DNA of 64,000 nucleotides from an uncultured Duncaniella sp. (GCA_910577255.1 CAJTMH010000005.1:1-64000); one strand, 5' to 3'; shown: positions 26,963 through 36,599, counted from the stretch's first letter. Translations and numbers: made by a program. The notes: a model not told the origin generated them from the letters alone.

Positions 26963-29080
26963 ATGAAAAAAATAGCAATTGTAACTTTAGTGGGTCTCCT
27001 CGGACTTGCCGCTCCGGCAGCTCTTTCGGCAGAGACTACCTCAGAGGTTCCCTCTTTCCCCGGGGCTGAAGGGTATGGCCGACTCACTACCGGTGGTCGT
27101 GGCGGTAAAGTTTATCACGTCACCAATCTCAATGATTCGGGCGAAGGTTCACTGCGCGCAGCAGTCGAGGCCTCTGGCACCCGTACTGTAGTGTTTGACG
27201 TTTCAGGTACCATCTATCTCAAATCGGAACTTAAACTCAGAAACGGTAATATCACCATAGCCGGTCAGACAGCTCCCGGCGACGGTATTTGCGTAGGTGA
27301 CTATCCCTTCATGATTAGTGCCGACAATGTCATTATCCGTTTCATGCGTTTCCGTATAGGCAGCAATAATGCCCAGGATGCAACTGACAGCTGGGACGGC
27401 CTCGGATGTCTTGACCAGCGAAATATCATGATTGACCACTGCTCAGTGAGCTGGAGCTTTGACGAATGTCTGTCATTGAGCGGTACACATAACACCACCG
27501 TGCAGTGGTGTATCGTATCTCAGAGCCTTGTGAACGTGGGCCACAGCAAGGGCAACCACGGTTACGGTGGCAACTGGGGCGGTGAATATGGTTCATATCA
27601 CCACAATCTGTTGGCTCACCACACTTCTCGTGCGCCTCGCCTCGGTCCGCGTCCCTCCACTCAGCTCAACGAGTTTATGGACATGCGTAACAACGTCATG
27701 TACAACTATTACGGCGAAGGTTGCTACGGAGGTGAAGGCATGAACATCAACATGGTCAACAACTATTACAAGCCCGGCCCCGGTGGTAATACCAGCACAA
27801 AAGGCAAGCGTATAGCCAAAATCGGTATCCGTAACAATCAGTATGTGACCACATATCCTGCCTATGCTCCTGCTCTCCACAAAATCGGCACATATTACAT
27901 CGACGGTAATATGAACTCAGCCCACTCTGATGTGCTTGCCGACAACTGGAACACAGGTGTGTATAATCAAATCGCAACCGGTGATTGGGATGGCCTTTAC
28001 AACGCTCAGGTGAAAGAGGATATGCGTCTTGACACCCCCATCGATTATACCTACACCACAACTCATACTCCCGATCAGGCTTTTGAGAAAGTTTTGGCTT
28101 ATGCCGGTGCATCGCTTTCGCGCGACGCTCTCGATGCCATGATTGTTGATGAAGCAAAAAACAATACTGCCGCATCGACAGGTTCAGGCCAGCGAAAGGG
28201 TTTCATCAACACTCAGTATGACATTGTTTATCCCGCAGGCACATCTGACGCCTCAACCGGCTTCCCCCTCCTGAAAGAGGAGACCACGACACAGAAGGAT
28301 TCTGACGGTGATGGCATGCCTGATGATTGGGAAACAGCGAATGGTCTCGACCCCAATGACGTGTCTGACGGCAACATGATCGGAAAGGATGGTTACACCA
28401 ACCTCGAAATCTATCTTAACTCTCTCGTGGCCGATATCATGGAGGCCGGTAACGAAGGTGGTAAGCTCCTCACCGGTAATCTTGAATATTCAGATCCGGC
28501 TGTCGAACTTCCTGAGTACGTAGCTCCCGTCAACGAGACCTGGACTATTTGTGCAAGCACCAATATCTCAGCTACTACCAAGCCGGCTGACTGGAAATTC
28601 AACAATGGAGTGTCGATTACATGTGACAATGCCACCCGTGCCTACAGCGCAAGTTCAAGCTCTACCAAGGAGTATCTGAAATACTCTAATAATGAGACCT
28701 ACACTATTCATGTGCCTGACGGTTATGTCATCAACTCCATATTAGTTTCTGGTAGATCAAATGTGGCTAATGCTTCAGGCATAGAAATGAATGGTACTAC
28801 ATATACACTCCCGGAGAAGACTCTTGATCCTGTTGAATTTACCGTGAACTATTCGGATGCTCCGACTGAAGCGTCATTCAAAGTGGTTAACGGTCAATCA
28901 ATCCTTCTCATAACTCTTAACGTGAGCAAGGGGCAGTCAGGTATCGATGATATCATCGTTGATCAGGATGCTCCCAAGGGTGACGGAAAGACTTACAATA
29001 TGATGGGTGTCGAAGTGAGAGGTGAGAACCTCGCCCCCGGCATCTACATCCGTGACGGAAAGAAGTTCATCGTAAGATAA
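26963..29080 (+). CDS. Secreted pectate-lyase-like right-handed beta-helix protein with T9SS-like tail
   Basis: 705 residues. A signal peptide (about 1-23) is followed by a parallel beta-helix opening with FPGAEGYGRLTTGGRGG, as in family PL1 pectate lyases. ITIAGQTAPGDGI and MIDHCSVSWSFDE are further family stretches. At about 450-490 there is a calcium-binding thrombospondin-3-like repeat (DSDGDGMPDDWE). The final about 50 residues are a sorting-type tail (YNMMGVEVRG, GIYIRDGKKFIVR). It should cleave pectic polysaccharide outside the cell or at the cell surface. It is not in a SusCD polysaccharide locus, being next to an M64 peptidase gene instead. Confidence 0.9.
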   Translation: MKKIAIVTLVGLLGLAAPAALSAETTSEVPSFPGAEGYGRLTTGGRGGKVYHVTNLNDSGEGSLRAAVEASGTRTVVFDVSGTIYLKSELKLRNGNITIAGQTAPGDGICVGDYPFMISADNVIIRFMRFRIGSNNAQDATDSWDGLGCLDQRNIMIDHCSVSWSFDECLSLSGTHNTTVQWCIVSQSLVNVGHSKGNHGYGGNWGGEYGSYHHNLLAHHTSRAPRLGPRPSTQLNEFMDMRNNVMYNYYGEGCYGGEGMNINMVNNYYKPGPGGNTSTKGKRIAKIGIRNNQYVTTYPAYAPALHKIGTYYIDGNMNSAHSDVLADNWNTGVYNQIATGDWDGLYNAQVKEDMRLDTPIDYTYTTTHTPDQAFEKVLAYAGASLSRDALDAMIVDEAKNNTAASTGSGQRKGFINTQYDIVYPAGTSDASTGFPLLKEETTTQKDSDGDGMPDDWETANGLDPNDVSDGNMIGKDGYTNLEIYLNSLVADIMEAGNEGGKLLTGNLEYSDPAVELPEYVAPVNETWTICASTNISATTKPADWKFNNGVSITCDNATRAYSASSSSTKEYLKYSNNETYTIHVPDGYVINSILVSGRSNVANASGIEMNGTTYTLPEKTLDPVEFTVNYSDAPTEASFKVVNGQSILLITLNVSKGQSGIDDIIVDQDAPKGDGKTYNMMGVEVRGENLAPGIYIRDGKKFIVR

Positions 29081-29122
29081 CCTCGATATATCCTATCTGG
29101 ATTAGTAGTAATTGAATTCATT

Positions 29123-29158
29123 GATTCCACGGCCACACTGAGTTGCGACCGTGGAATC
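29123..29158 (+). terminator. Intrinsic terminator after pectate lyase
   Basis: 10-bp arms GATTCCACGG / CCGTGGAATC followed by TGTTTCTT, about 40 bp below the stop codon. It separates the lyase from the peptidase gene. Confidence 0.75.
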
Positions 29159-29187
29159 TGTTTCTTAAAGAACGCAATAAAAATAAG

Positions 29188-30477
29188 ATGAAGAAACTGA
29201 TGATGATGCTGTGGCTTGGTGCCGCGGCTGTATGTAGCGGAAGTGAACCGGTGTTTGACACCTGTTTTGCCGACTCGACATTGCGTGTGGATTATATCTT
29301 TGGTGCAAATCCTGATGGTGGCAGAAGTGTGCTGCTCGCTGGAATGTCTTGTCAGGATGGTTGGGCCGGACGCCGCCATAATCTTGACAAGCTCCCGCTG
29401 CTCGGCAATGGAGTGGTGACTATGACCGATGCCGAAAGCGGTGACACCCTGTATCGCACATCATTCTCCTCGCTCTACCATGAGTGGTTGTCAACAGACG
29501 AGGCTAACACCACTGCCAAGGGATTTGAGCACACAGTATTGTTGCCATTTCCCAGAAAAATGGCTGATGTGTCAATTGAGATTCTCGATATGCGTCATGA
29601 CATCATGGCATCGATGACTCATAGAGTTTCTCCCGACGACATTCTCATAGCCCTGAAGGGACATAATGCTCGTGTTCCTTACAGATATATTCATAAAGGC
29701 GATGACCCGAAGAAAGCCATAGATGTGGCCATCCTTGCTGAAGGCTACCGCACAGAGGAGATGGACAGCTTCTACCGCCATGCCGAGGTGGCAGTGGATG
29801 CAATGTTTACCCATGAGCCGTTCAAAAGCCATAAGTCAGATTTTAATTTCGTGGCTGTGGCTACCCCCTCGGAAGACTCAGATGTCAGTGTCCCGAGGCT
29901 TGGAGAATGGCGGCGGACAGCCTTTTCATCTCATTTTAGCACGTTCTATAGTGACAGATATCTGACATCACTACATATTAAGGACATACACGATGCTTTG
30001 GCAGGTATTCCGTATGAGCATATAATCATTTTGGCCAATACTCCAGAGTATGGCGGAGGTGGCATATATAACAGTTATACCCTCACTTCTGCTTGCCATA
30101 AGAATTTCCGTCCTGTAGTGGTGCATGAGTTCGGTCATAGCTTCGGAGGACTTGCCGATGAATATTTCTATGAAGGAGACGTGATGGATGATTCATATCC
30201 GAAGGACGTGGAACCGTGGGAACCGAATATAACCACAATGGTGGATTTCGGATCAAAATGGCAGGATGCTTTGCCTGATGGTGTTCCGGTGCCGACTCCT
30301 GTGGCTCAGAAAGACAGATGGCCACTTGGAGTGTATGAGGGTGGCGGTTACTCCTTTAAAGGCATATACCGCCCTGCGGACGACTGCCGCATGCGAACCA
30401 ACACGGCCGAAGAGTTTTGTCCGGCATGTGTAAATGCACTCGAGAAACTCATAAATTTCTATGTGGGTGATAAATAG
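29188..30477 (+). CDS. Secreted M64 (IgA-peptidase-like) metallopeptidase
   Basis: 429 residues from the ATG at 29188. An upstream in-frame ATG (29143) lies inside the preceding terminator hairpin and would put charged residues before the signal peptide, so I reject it. After the signal peptide comes an M64 N-terminal domain (about 25-150), then the peptidase with zinc motif HEFGH at 313-317 and downstream DEY (324-326). The family is named for IgA protease of Clostridium ramosum; substrates of Bacteroidales homologues are unknown. It acts in the periplasm or outside the cell. Confidence 0.9.
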   Translation: MKKLMMMLWLGAAAVCSGSEPVFDTCFADSTLRVDYIFGANPDGGRSVLLAGMSCQDGWAGRRHNLDKLPLLGNGVVTMTDAESGDTLYRTSFSSLYHEWLSTDEANTTAKGFEHTVLLPFPRKMADVSIEILDMRHDIMASMTHRVSPDDILIALKGHNARVPYRYIHKGDDPKKAIDVAILAEGYRTEEMDSFYRHAEVAVDAMFTHEPFKSHKSDFNFVAVATPSEDSDVSVPRLGEWRRTAFSSHFSTFYSDRYLTSLHIKDIHDALAGIPYEHIIILANTPEYGGGGIYNSYTLTSACHKNFRPVVVHEFGHSFGGLADEYFYEGDVMDDSYPKDVEPWEPNITTMVDFGSKWQDALPDGVPVPTPVAQKDRWPLGVYEGGGYSFKGIYRPADDCRMRTNTAEEFCPACVNALEKLINFYVGDK

Positions 30478-30500
30478 GCGGGTAAAAATCGGGAAAAGTG

Positions 30501-30531
30501 TTTGAAATATAAATAAAAATACTTACCTTTG
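30501..30531 (+). promoter_or_regulatory. rpmE2 promoter
   Basis: -33 TTTG (30501-30504), 19-bp spacer, -7 TACCTTTG (30524-30531), an exact consensus. The leader is about 80 nt, which could host autoregulation by the ribosomal protein. Confidence 0.75.
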
Positions 30532-30613
30532 CACCGCCATTACGAATCTAAGCGTCCTACCAACGCATTTTCAGTAAACTTTGATAATAAAATAAAAAAC
30601 AATTCATAGAGAA

Positions 30614-30868
30614 ATGAAAGCAGACATCCATCCTTCAAACTATCGCGAAGTAGTGTTCAAAGATATGTCAAACGATGAAATCTTCATCACTCGTTCTACT
30701 GTCGCATCAAAGGAAACTATCGAAGTTGATGGCGTGACTTATCCCCTGGTAAAGCTTGAAATCACCAGCTCATCACACCCCTTCTTCACCGGTAAGCAGA
30801 AACTCGTCGACACCGCAGGTCGCGTGGACAAGTTCATGAGCCGTTACGGCAACCGCAAGAAGAAATAA
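30614..30868 (+). CDS. rpmE2: 50S ribosomal protein L31 type B
   Basis: 84 residues. It begins MKADIHPSNYREVVFKDMS and contains SSSHPFFTGKQKLVDTAGRVDKF, both hallmarks of L31. The CxxC zinc motif of type A L31 is missing, which marks the zinc-independent type B. It has its own promoter and a strong terminator. Confidence 0.97.
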   Translation: MKADIHPSNYREVVFKDMSNDEIFITRSTVASKETIEVDGVTYPLVKLEITSSSHPFFTGKQKLVDTAGRVDKFMSRYGNRKKK

Positions 30869-30894
30869 TAGGAAATATTTCACTACGAAAGCAT

Positions 30895-30932
30895 ACTACG
30901 CCGGATGAAGCATCTGCCTCATCCGGCGTAGT
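30895..30932 (+). terminator. Intrinsic terminator of rpmE2
   Basis: Perfect 14-bp arms ACTACGCCGGATGA and complement around a 10-nt loop, followed by GCGTTTAAA. It lies 26 bp below the stop. Confidence 0.8.
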
Positions 30933-31000
30933 GCGTTTAAAGGCGTCATGAACATGCAGGTTCATCATGCAACCACCACAGCCTCTTAATCCTACTACTC

Positions 31001-31039
31001 ATTCCAACCCACGCACCTAACATATAGGTTAGGTGCGAC
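31001..31039 (-). repeat. Degenerate terminal repeat with enlarged hairpin
   Basis: This leader-distal unit is 39 nt instead of 32. The normal 7-bp stem and 5-nt loop are replaced by a 10-bp perfect stem (CGCACCTAAC / GTTAGGTGCG) and a 6-nt loop. The handle also has changes (GTGGGTTGGAAT against GTGGATTGAAAC on the minus strand). Both stem arms changed in a compensated way, unlike random decay. Confidence 0.85.
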
Positions 31040-31831
31040 TTTAGTCGAATGCGAACAACGTTTCCTCGAACTCGTTTCAATCCACGCACCTACATGAGGT
31101 GCGACTAATAAAATTAGAACAGCCAGCGCGGACGAAATAGTTTCAATCCACGCACCTACATGAGGTGCGACGAAGGACTTGTATTAAAATTTTTCGATTT
31201 TCGTGTTTCAATCCACGCACCTACATGAGGTGCGACATCCGGATGATTCCACTATCCGCGCCGAGTTCATGTTTCAATCCACGCACCTACATGAGGTGCG
31301 ACACCCCGACCTCGCCGAAGTACATCCCAAACTGGTGGTTTCAATCCACGCACCTACATGAGGTGCGACGGGAGGCGGATATAAATTTTGTACTCCAGTG
31401 CGTGTTTCAATCCACGCACCTACATGAGGTGCGACGTCAAACAACGCATTTCGTGGTTGTGTGGCATTGGTTTCAATCCACGCACCTACATGAGGTGCGA
31501 CTGGTGCGCGGTTATTATCCGCGGGCTACCTCGTAGTTTCAATCCACGCACCTACATGAGGTGCGACCGGTGGCGGTGGTCAGACTTGACAAGGCCGGCA
31601 AGGTTTCAATCCACGCACCTACATGAGGTGCGACCATTTACCCTCTGTTTGACCCCTCCGAGCCGCTGTTTCAATCCACGCACCTACATGAGGTGCGACA
31701 CATAGACGCCGCCGTGGCGCAGCTCTCAAAAGCGTTTCAATCCACGCACCTACATGAGGTGCGACCAACCGTCTGCTTGCTGATATTCAGGCCGAGCTTG
31801 TTTCAATCCACGCACCTACATGAGGTGCGAC
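31001..31831 (-). CRISPR. Type I-C CRISPR array, 12 identical repeats plus 1 degenerate, 12 spacers
   Basis: Twelve identical 32-nt repeats start at 31074, 31140, 31205, 31271, 31338, 31404, 31470, 31536, 31603, 31668, 31734 and 31800. A variant unit lies at 31001-31039. Spacers are 33-35 nt. On the minus strand the repeat starts GTCGCACCTC, has a CGCACCT/AGGTGCG hairpin and ends GTGGATTGAAAC, the usual type I-C crRNA handle. Transcription should run leftward: the cas operon and AT-rich leader are at the right end and the degenerate repeat is at the left. Cas5c is the repeat endonuclease in this subtype. The newest spacer should be 31766-31799. Confidence 0.98.
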
Positions 31832-32023
31832 TGTGGGGTATATAATGATATTATAATCAATATATTATAATGGCATTTTCGAGAGGGGAGCTATATTATT
31901 TAACGTGAGATTTCAAATATTAGTATATTTGTGGCTAAGTGCTTGATTTCCAATTGGTGCGAGTATGCCGGTAAATTTTGCAAAGCTTTTGGTTCGCGTA
32001 TCTATTGATAGTAAAGTGATCAT
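31832..32023 (-). promoter_or_regulatory. CRISPR leader
   Basis: 192 bp between cas2 and the first repeat. It is strongly AT-rich, most so in the 40 bp next to the repeat (31838-31872, almost all A and T). Position and composition fit a leader holding the array promoter and the integration anchoring site. No ORF. I cannot place an exact -7 box on the minus strand. Confidence 0.75.
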
Positions 32024-32314
32024 TCATATCAGTAATGGCTCTTCTGGATTGTATGACGTCACTTTGCCGATAGATTGTACTGCTTTGTCGAGGTGAGCCG
32101 AAAGATGATAGAAACGTATACTATCCCTTTCCTCGTCAATAATGTCCTCTAATTGACTTCTCAGTTTAAGATATTCCACTTGTGTTAACAAGCATTCAAA
32201 TACAGAGTTCTGTACTCTTTGGCCATAATTCACGCAAGCTTTGGCTACTTTACGTAGTCTTTTCTGTCCTGCGGGAGAGGTGGTCTCGACATCATATGTT
32301 ATTAGTATTCTCAT
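32024..32314 (-). CDS. cas2: CRISPR adaptation protein Cas2
   Basis: 96 residues with the ferredoxin-like start MRILITYDVETTSPAGQKRL, in which the conserved Asp follows beta-1. Cas2 dimers bridge two Cas1 dimers in the spacer integrase. It is the last gene of the cas operon, 2 bp below cas1, and lies next to the leader. Confidence 0.97.
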   Translation of the reverse strand: MRILITYDVETTSPAGQKRLRKVAKACVNYGQRVQNSVFECLLTQVEYLKLRSQLEDIIDEERDSIRFYHLSAHLDKAVQSIGKVTSYNPEEPLLI

Positions 32315-32316
32315 AA

Positions 32317-33339
32317 CTATTTTATCAGAAATGGGACATATTCAGTTGCTTCTCCTCTGATTTTTCGGGATAGAAGAAGGGCTTGAATATAAGGTAGTAG
32401 GCCGATAGGTGTCTTTTCTTTGGTATAAGGATGTATGATTTCCTCCCTTTTTCGGGTCTGCCAGGCTGCCACTAATTTTTTGCGGCAATCGTCGGTCATT
32501 ATGATTCCGTCAGATCCTTGTGGTTTGAAATCGGAAGGTGTCACCTGCCGACGATTAATCAATGATAACACGAATCTGTCACCGAGATATGCTCTGAATT
32601 CTTCGAGGAGATCTAATGCCAATGATGCTCTGCCTGGCCGCAGTGTATGGAAAATACCCATATATGCATCCAGCCCTACAGTTTCAAGGGCTGAGGTTAT
32701 CTCATTGGCAAGAAGCGTATAGACAAATGAGAGCATGGCGTTGACGGCATCCTTTGGTGGACGTTTATTCCGACCGTTAAACTTGAAGTCGGATTTCTGT
32801 TGTGTTATGAGTGCCGGGAGGACTGAAAAATATGTTGTCGCTGCTAATCCTTCGGTTCCTCGGAGTGAATCTTTATCAGTCACTTCAAGAGCCGTTCTCT
32901 GAAACTTCAAGAGCTTATCAATTGCTGATTTAAGTTCCGGTAGCGGGCTATAGTCACGGGTAAATCTCTGAAGAATCACTCGATAATTATGTATTTTTGC
33001 CGCTATTATATGACGAGCAGTTGTTAAGGTTGAAATATCGTTGTCGGAAAACTGATACTGTTTTTTGCGTAAAATAACATTGCCTACCTGTGGTCCCTGC
33101 ACCCGAGCTATGAATGATCCCTGGGGTGTAAGAAACGAAAGGCTGACTTTGTAATCCATGCATAGTTTCATAAGCCCAGGACTACATCCTGGGTAGCCGA
33201 ATGTCACTATCCCTTCGATATTTATAATCGGGATGCGGAACACTTTTTTCTGGTCGATTGAAATCACTACGTTAAGGCCGTCTTTGTAAATATAGGCCTT
33301 AGGTTGTGTCACGTACAGAATATTAAGTAGTTTCCTCAT
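32317..33339 (-). CDS. cas1: CRISPR integrase Cas1 (type I-C)
   Basis: 340 residues with the expected metal ligands: E163 in GTEGLAATTYF, H231 in IFHTLRPGR and D243 in LALDLLEEFR. It catalyses insertion of new spacers at the leader end. Its first 17 bases overlap the end of cas4, so translation is coupled. Intact by every visible sign. Confidence 0.97.
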   Translation of the reverse strand: MRKLLNILYVTQPKAYIYKDGLNVVISIDQKKVFRIPIINIEGIVTFGYPGCSPGLMKLCMDYKVSLSFLTPQGSFIARVQGPQVGNVILRKKQYQFSDNDISTLTTARHIIAAKIHNYRVILQRFTRDYSPLPELKSAIDKLLKFQRTALEVTDKDSLRGTEGLAATTYFSVLPALITQQKSDFKFNGRNKRPPKDAVNAMLSFVYTLLANEITSALETVGLDAYMGIFHTLRPGRASLALDLLEEFRAYLGDRFVLSLINRRQVTPSDFKPQGSDGIIMTDDCRKKLVAAWQTRKREEIIHPYTKEKTPIGLLPYIQALLLSRKIRGEATEYVPFLIK

Positions 33340-34003
33340 ATAGTTGACGTTTTAGATAGAATAACGGATCCTGAAGGGTGGCAAATGTCGGATTACATAG
33401 TTCTTTCAATGAACAGTTGAAGCATTTTTTGCAGTTGTCAGGAGGTGGTAGCTGTTGGGCCACAAAAATACGATGCATTTCGGCCGAGGATTTATATACC
33501 TCTTCGCGAAGTTGAGGTGTGAATATGACATCTTGCCTATGTTTTATACGATCATAATATATCGCCCCTCTGTCAATTGCTATACCATACATTTCTTCAA
33601 TGCAAATAGTCTGGGCTGCAAGTTGGATTTCATCGATGTAATTTTCTTTTGGCTTGCCATGCTTATACTCAATCGGAAATGGGAGCCATGCGCCAGGATA
33701 GCGAGGATGGGAGATTGTGTTGATGTCATCGGTGGATGCAGGATGCAACTCGAGTGCATCCATGATTCCATAGAGACCTAAAGTATACGATGCGACATTA
33801 ATGGCACGGAGTGTGATTATCGAGCCATTTCTCTGACGATAAAACGGATTGTCTACATTTTTGTGCAGCAGTTGTCCTTCATAAGTAAGACTGTTATCCT
33901 CCCATTCTTGTTCGAGGTGTATAAGCGCCCATTGCCGGGGACAATAGCGGTAATGCTGTATCCCCGACAATAGGAGCATATTATCGTCAGTGTAGATGGT
34001 CAT
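33323..34003 (-). CDS. cas4: CRISPR adaptation nuclease Cas4 (type I-C)
   Basis: 226 residues. The Fe-S cysteines are C21 (HYRYCPRQW) and the C-terminal set C191, C194, C197, C203. The RecB-like nuclease core has D82 and E112-Y-K114 (PIEYKHG). It trims prespacers and checks the PAM before Cas1-Cas2 integration. It starts 2 bp after cas7c. The inner Met9 is a possible alternative start. Confidence 0.96.
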   Translation of the reverse strand: MTIYTDDNMLLLSGIQHYRYCPRQWALIHLEQEWEDNSLTYEGQLLHKNVDNPFYRQRNGSIITLRAINVASYTLGLYGIMDALELHPASTDDINTISHPRYPGAWLPFPIEYKHGKPKENYIDEIQLAAQTICIEEMYGIAIDRGAIYYDRIKHRQDVIFTPQLREEVYKSSAEMHRIFVAQQLPPPDNCKKCFNCSLKELCNPTFATLQDPLFYLKRQLYEETT

Positions 34004-34005
34004 TA

Positions 34006-34866
34006 TCAGATAATCTCTTCAATTGTGACGCCTTCCGGTAGCTTGTCACGGTCAATTGTTATCTGATAGTCACTGAATGACCGAGCTGGTTTTGTCTCAT
34101 CGATTTTTGATATTTTCACCAGATCAAAAAGCTGATGGGCCGGCGCATTGCCGAGTTTGGAGTCATGACGGAAGACAATTAGTTTACGAGGGCTCATAAG
34201 ACCTCTTGCGGCTGAACGGTCAATGTCAAACATACCCTTTAACGCATCGAAAAAGAGAGTAAGATCATTGTCATTGAACCCGGTCTGATTAGCAAGGTTC
34301 GGTGAGATGAAACCATGTGTGAGATATAGGCCGTATGGCACGGTGGCTTTTCTTCCCATGGTGCGATTGTCGCCACCTTGTTTCTCTGCTTCTTTTTCGG
34401 TAGCCACAGCCATTCGTGTTATAGAATGCTCAGCTGTAAATATGGGATCGATAGAGCGTGCAAAAGTAAGCTGTATCGGTCCTCGCACCTGTCCGGCATT
34501 TTTCCCTGTCGACATTACAGCTCCGAAAGTGCGTACATCGAAATACCTCTGACACATTATGTCTCTGGCCGATGCTACTTTTGCTTTTGCAGGTGCATCT
34601 TTTACCTCTTTGGTGTCGTAGGCGCTATCGATCAGTGTATTCAATACAGCTTTCTCACGAATAAATATGTCAAATCCGGGTTCGAGACCCTTGGCAATTT
34701 CCACATAATTACGCACCTTACGTTTTAGGCAGACATCTGTTACAAGGCCCATTCCTGTTTCAGCATCAATTCGAGGGAGGTTGCCGGCATCAGGGTCGCC
34801 ATTTGGGTTTCCGTCAATCACATCAAATAGGTAGAGGAAGTCGATTCTGTTTTCAAGAGTATGCAT
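34006..34866 (-). CDS. cas7c: Cascade backbone protein Cas7c (Csd2)
   Basis: 286 residues. RIDFLYLFDVIDGNPNGDPDAGNLPR is the usual Csd2 opening. An RRM-fold protein that coats the crRNA along its spacer in multiple copies. It lies between cas8c (17 bp upstream) and cas4 (2 bp downstream). Confidence 0.95.
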   Translation of the reverse strand: MHTLENRIDFLYLFDVIDGNPNGDPDAGNLPRIDAETGMGLVTDVCLKRKVRNYVEIAKGLEPGFDIFIREKAVLNTLIDSAYDTKEVKDAPAKAKVASARDIMCQRYFDVRTFGAVMSTGKNAGQVRGPIQLTFARSIDPIFTAEHSITRMAVATEKEAEKQGGDNRTMGRKATVPYGLYLTHGFISPNLANQTGFNDNDLTLFFDALKGMFDIDRSAARGLMSPRKLIVFRHDSKLGNAPAHQLFDLVKISKIDETKPARSFSDYQITIDRDKLPEGVTIEEII

Positions 34867-34883
34867 AGTGTTATTGGTTTTAT

Positions 34884-36599
34884 TTAGTTATCGGTTGATT
34901 GATTATTTTCGTTTTTTGATTTATTGGAAGTATATAACGCTGCTTTCTGGTGATAGTAGCCAAGAATGAAACGTCCTTGTTCGATAAGGTCAAGTTGCGT
35001 CGGGAAACCATCGGTAGGTAACAGTTCTGCAATCTCACTGACAAGTTTTTCGTAAAAGATATGTTTGCCTTCATCAAGCTTTGTGATATGGTGCTGAGAC
35101 AGGTTTATAAGTGTCGGGAACACGGCTGCCGGAGTGCTGCTTGCTCCGTTAAAATAGCGTTCTTTCACGGTGTTGATGTTATTGGCGTCCTGCTGTATTT
35201 TTTCAATCACAGCAAACCATCGCCCACACAGATAGCCTGGGTAATTACAAGTTGTGTCTAACATATCGGTTATTTTTTTATGATAATTATATATTCGGTT
35301 GATGTATGCCTTGATTATAGCGGCTCTTGTTATTCCTACTTCTTGTTCAGCTCTTATACGCCTTATGGCTGCGGCATATAACTGGAAGGGGTATGGCAAT
35401 CCTTGGAAGATACTTTTTACCACAGCTTCCGGCAGGTTTGGTATTGCATCCGAGGCCTTGCCTCCTAATGTCACGGCTGCGAGTATTGAGCGCAGATTTT
35501 CGTAAGGCTTTTTCTCCTTGCGGTTGTCAATGATTTTGAAGTCGTCAAAGTGTTGGAGGATATTTCGTGCAAAATCTTTTAACGGAAGCTCTGCCCAGTA
35601 GTTTACCGCGATTCTGGCACTGTTTGGCGAGAGGCCTAAGATATAGAATCTATCATCCGCTGATATCGGTTTAACTCCCGTGTAGATTGACATGAACATG
35701 TCTTTGACCTTTTGGGGGTCAGCTTCGATCCCTGAATTTAAGAAGTCGCAGACAGCGCTTTCAAAGTCGGTGGCAACATTATCGGTTGACGATGTCCAGA
35801 ACAGGAATGTGCGGTTGCCGATATGAAATTTGTTTTTAGAATCAGGCTCCAACATTTTGTTGAGAGATGTTGTATAGGCAAATTCTGCCTTTTTGCCTAT
35901 AGGCGCATTCCCGCCTTGGCGTTTACCATAGGAGTCATATCCGGAATTGACTTGGAAGGAAACCAGTTTAGCCGTGGCTTGACTACCTTTAATACTGGTC
36001 GCTGTTGTGGTTTCTACTATTCTGTCCTTCTCTCCTGTTATCAGGCAGAGACCATCTGTTGACACATGATCACTGTCGTCAAGGTCGAGGGATATGAGCT
36101 CGTCTTTCTCAGCTACAATCATATCCTCCCCGCTAAATCTGAACGAGAAGAAAGAGTATTTTTTATTGAGACAGCCGTTTATCTCTTCCCACAATGGATC
36201 GGCTTGTAATTTGGCGAGTTGTTCTTCCCTGTTGTGGGAGTAATATTTTGCTAAACGTTGGAGGTCAACATTGTCGGGGGCTTTCTCTAAAGTTTGCTGG
36301 ATTTTCTTGATGAAGACCTCGTAATTCTTTTCCGGATCTGGTTTTTCGGAATAGCACATCACGTAGGCTGAATTGTCATAAAGAAAATTGGCTACAGGGG
36401 CAGAACTTCGCCCAACGGATTTGCGGACAAGAAACTTATCGGCGCTCTTTTTGTCAGATGTTCGTCGGTCTTCGAAATATAAAAATTCTCCTTCATCGGA
36501 CAAGACTAATATGAACCCGATTTCCTTGAGTTCCTTTCCCAGAGACGGTAATGAGTCCTGATGACGTTGGTAGTAGTCGTATAATGCTTGTAGTATCAT
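34884..36599 (-). CDS. cas8c: Cascade large subunit Cas8c (Csd1)
   Basis: 571 residues, in the normal Csd1 range. It starts MILQALYDYYQRHQDSLPSLGK, the typical Csd1 N-terminus, and includes SVGRSSAPVANFLYDNSAYV. It recognises the PAM and recruits Cas3; in type I-C an internal start also yields the small subunit Cas11c, which I cannot place exactly here. It overlaps the cas5c stop by 4 bp (ATGA coupling). Confidence 0.94.
   Translation of the reverse strand: MILQALYDYYQRHQDSLPSLGKELKEIGFILVLSDEGEFLYFEDRRTSDKKSADKFLVRKSVGRSSAPVANFLYDNSAYVMCYSEKPDPEKNYEVFIKKIQQTLEKAPDNVDLQRLAKYYSHNREEQLAKLQADPLWEEINGCLNKKYSFFSFRFSGEDMIVAEKDELISLDLDDSDHVSTDGLCLITGEKDRIVETTTATSIKGSQATAKLVSFQVNSGYDSYGKRQGGNAPIGKKAEFAYTTSLNKMLEPDSKNKFHIGNRTFLFWTSSTDNVATDFESAVCDFLNSGIEADPQKVKDMFMSIYTGVKPISADDRFYILGLSPNSARIAVNYWAELPLKDFARNILQHFDDFKIIDNRKEKKPYENLRSILAAVTLGGKASDAIPNLPEAVVKSIFQGLPYPFQLYAAAIRRIRAEQEVGITRAAIIKAYINRIYNYHKKITDMLDTTCNYPGYLCGRWFAVIEKIQQDANNINTVKERYFNGASSTPAAVFPTLINLSQHHITKLDEGKHIFYEKLVSEIAELLPTDGFPTQLDLIEQGRFILGYYHQKAALYTSNKSKNENNQSTDN

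Noticed and set aside
31165..31705. Two plus-strand ORFs with a repeated peptide (FNPRTYMRCD, FQSTHLHEVR)
   Set aside because: They are translations of the CRISPR repeats and spacers, not genes.
31832..32023. Plus-strand TATATTTG (31924-31931) as a promoter in the CRISPR leader
   Set aside because: It points into cas2 antisense and away from the array; chance match in AT-rich DNA is likely.
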